Shown here in pieces: positions 63,820 through 64,000 of a stretch of 64,000 nt of DNA (positions are counted from its first letter, which is position 1; the number at the start of each line of letters is the position of its first letter). The stretch covers positions 9,284 to 73,283 of the forward strand of contig CBFHNF010000013.1 in assembly GCA_965657135.1 (NCBI GenBank). The letters run 5' to 3'. The translations under genes and the position numbers were made by a program. Origin of the DNA: HIMB11 sp965657135 (GTDB taxonomy: Bacteria; Pseudomonadota; Alphaproteobacteria; Rhodobacterales; Rhodobacteraceae). Below the pieces are notes generated by a model that was not told the origin of the DNA, made no database searches, and worked only from the letters and a program-made list of their open reading frames with translations.

Positions 63820-64000
63820 ATGGCACCCAAAGTACTTGTATCTGACAAACTAAGCGAAACAGCCGTTCAAATATTCCGCGACCGCGGAATTGATGTGGAT
63901 TTTATGCCTGACGTGGGCAAAGACAAAGAAAAGCTTGCGCAAATTATTGGTCAGTATGACGGCCTTGCAATCCGTTCAGCGACCAAAGTCACCCCAACCA
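63820..64000 (+). CDS. serA: D-3-phosphoglycerate dehydrogenase, 3' end cut by window edge
   Basis: First 60 codons of SerA, first step of serine synthesis. The visible part, APKVLVSDKLSETAVQIF followed by YDGLAIRSATKVT, is the N-terminal substrate domain of the family. ATG at 63820 with GAGAAG upstream. Catalytic residues lie beyond the window. Order serC-serA is the usual one in Rhodobacterales. Confidence 0.93.
   Translation, partial: MAPKVLVSDKLSETAVQIFRDRGIDVDFMPDVGKDKEKLAQIIGQYDGLAIRSATKVTPT

Noticed and set aside
1..64000. Phage defence, toxin-antitoxin, prophage, CRISPR or insertion sequence
   Set aside because: No repeats, integrase, transposase, nuclease-helicase sets or small paired genes were recognised in any intergenic region.

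Overview
The window reads as a chromosomal segment of an alphaproteobacterium of the order Rhodobacterales (marine Roseobacter type). This rests on recognisable conserved blocks: rimP-nusA-ylxR-infB, argJ-mutT beside a PpiC isomerase and secA, lptC-lptA-lptB-hpf-ptsN, dxs-ispA-xseB, dnaK-dnaJ and serB/serC-serA, and on protein sequences typical of that group. Base composition is low for the order (well below 50% G+C by eye), as in some streamlined marine lineages. No rRNA, tRNA, insertion sequence, CRISPR array, prophage or defence island was recognised. Nearly all of the DNA is densely packed genes with many 4-bp stop/start overlaps.

Layout. 1-8.96 kb: xdhA (cut by the window edge), xdhB and xdhC (molybdenum xanthine dehydrogenase and its maturation factor), overlapping a BMP-type ABC importer (ATPase, two permeases, binding protein). 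Together they look like a purine uptake and oxidation unit. 9-12.5 kb: a DUF938 methyltransferase-like gene, an M48 protease lipoprotein, a small acidic protein, and modC-modB without modA. 12.5-18 kb: rimP-nusA-ylxR-infB behind a plausible promoter and attenuator. 18-23.4 kb: mutT, argJ and a PpiC isomerase on the minus strand, diverging from secA. 23.5-25.8 kb: two exported proteins of unclear role. 25.8-30.4 kb: radC, nhaA, marR, a nitrilase-family amidase, grxC and a broken comF. 30.4-35.8 kb: a BioC-like methyltransferase, hemH, and a five-gene minus-strand run (thioesterase, APH kinase-like, histidine phosphatase, MaoC hydratase, SDR) that looks like acyl-CoA metabolism. 35.9-39.7 kb: rnd, lptCAB, hpf, ptsN. 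39.9-44.3 kb: cysQ and dnaK-dnaJ. 44.4-50.6 kb: thiolase, NAD-epimerase-like, dxs, ispA, xseB, HDAC-like deacetylase. 50.6-52.7 kb: an ABC ATPase relic, panC, panB. 52.8-60.4 kb: a polyamine locus (class III aminotransferase, GntR/FCD regulator, PotFGHI-type importer, FAD oxidoreductase). 60.5-64 kb: msrA, msrB, serB, serC and the start of serA.

The most unusual things seen are small genetic lesions and start-codon oddities. cysQ appears to start at ATA behind a perfect Shine-Dalgarno sequence. radC has its conserved N-terminus in frame but no normal start codon, next to a 7-base homopolymer. comF is split by one in-frame TGA. A potA-like ATPase relic has lost its P-loop and carries a one-base frameshift. 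No clearly new multi-gene system was found. The best candidates for undescribed biology are the rimP leader with two competing hairpins, the exported protein pair downstream of secA, and the orphan modBC.
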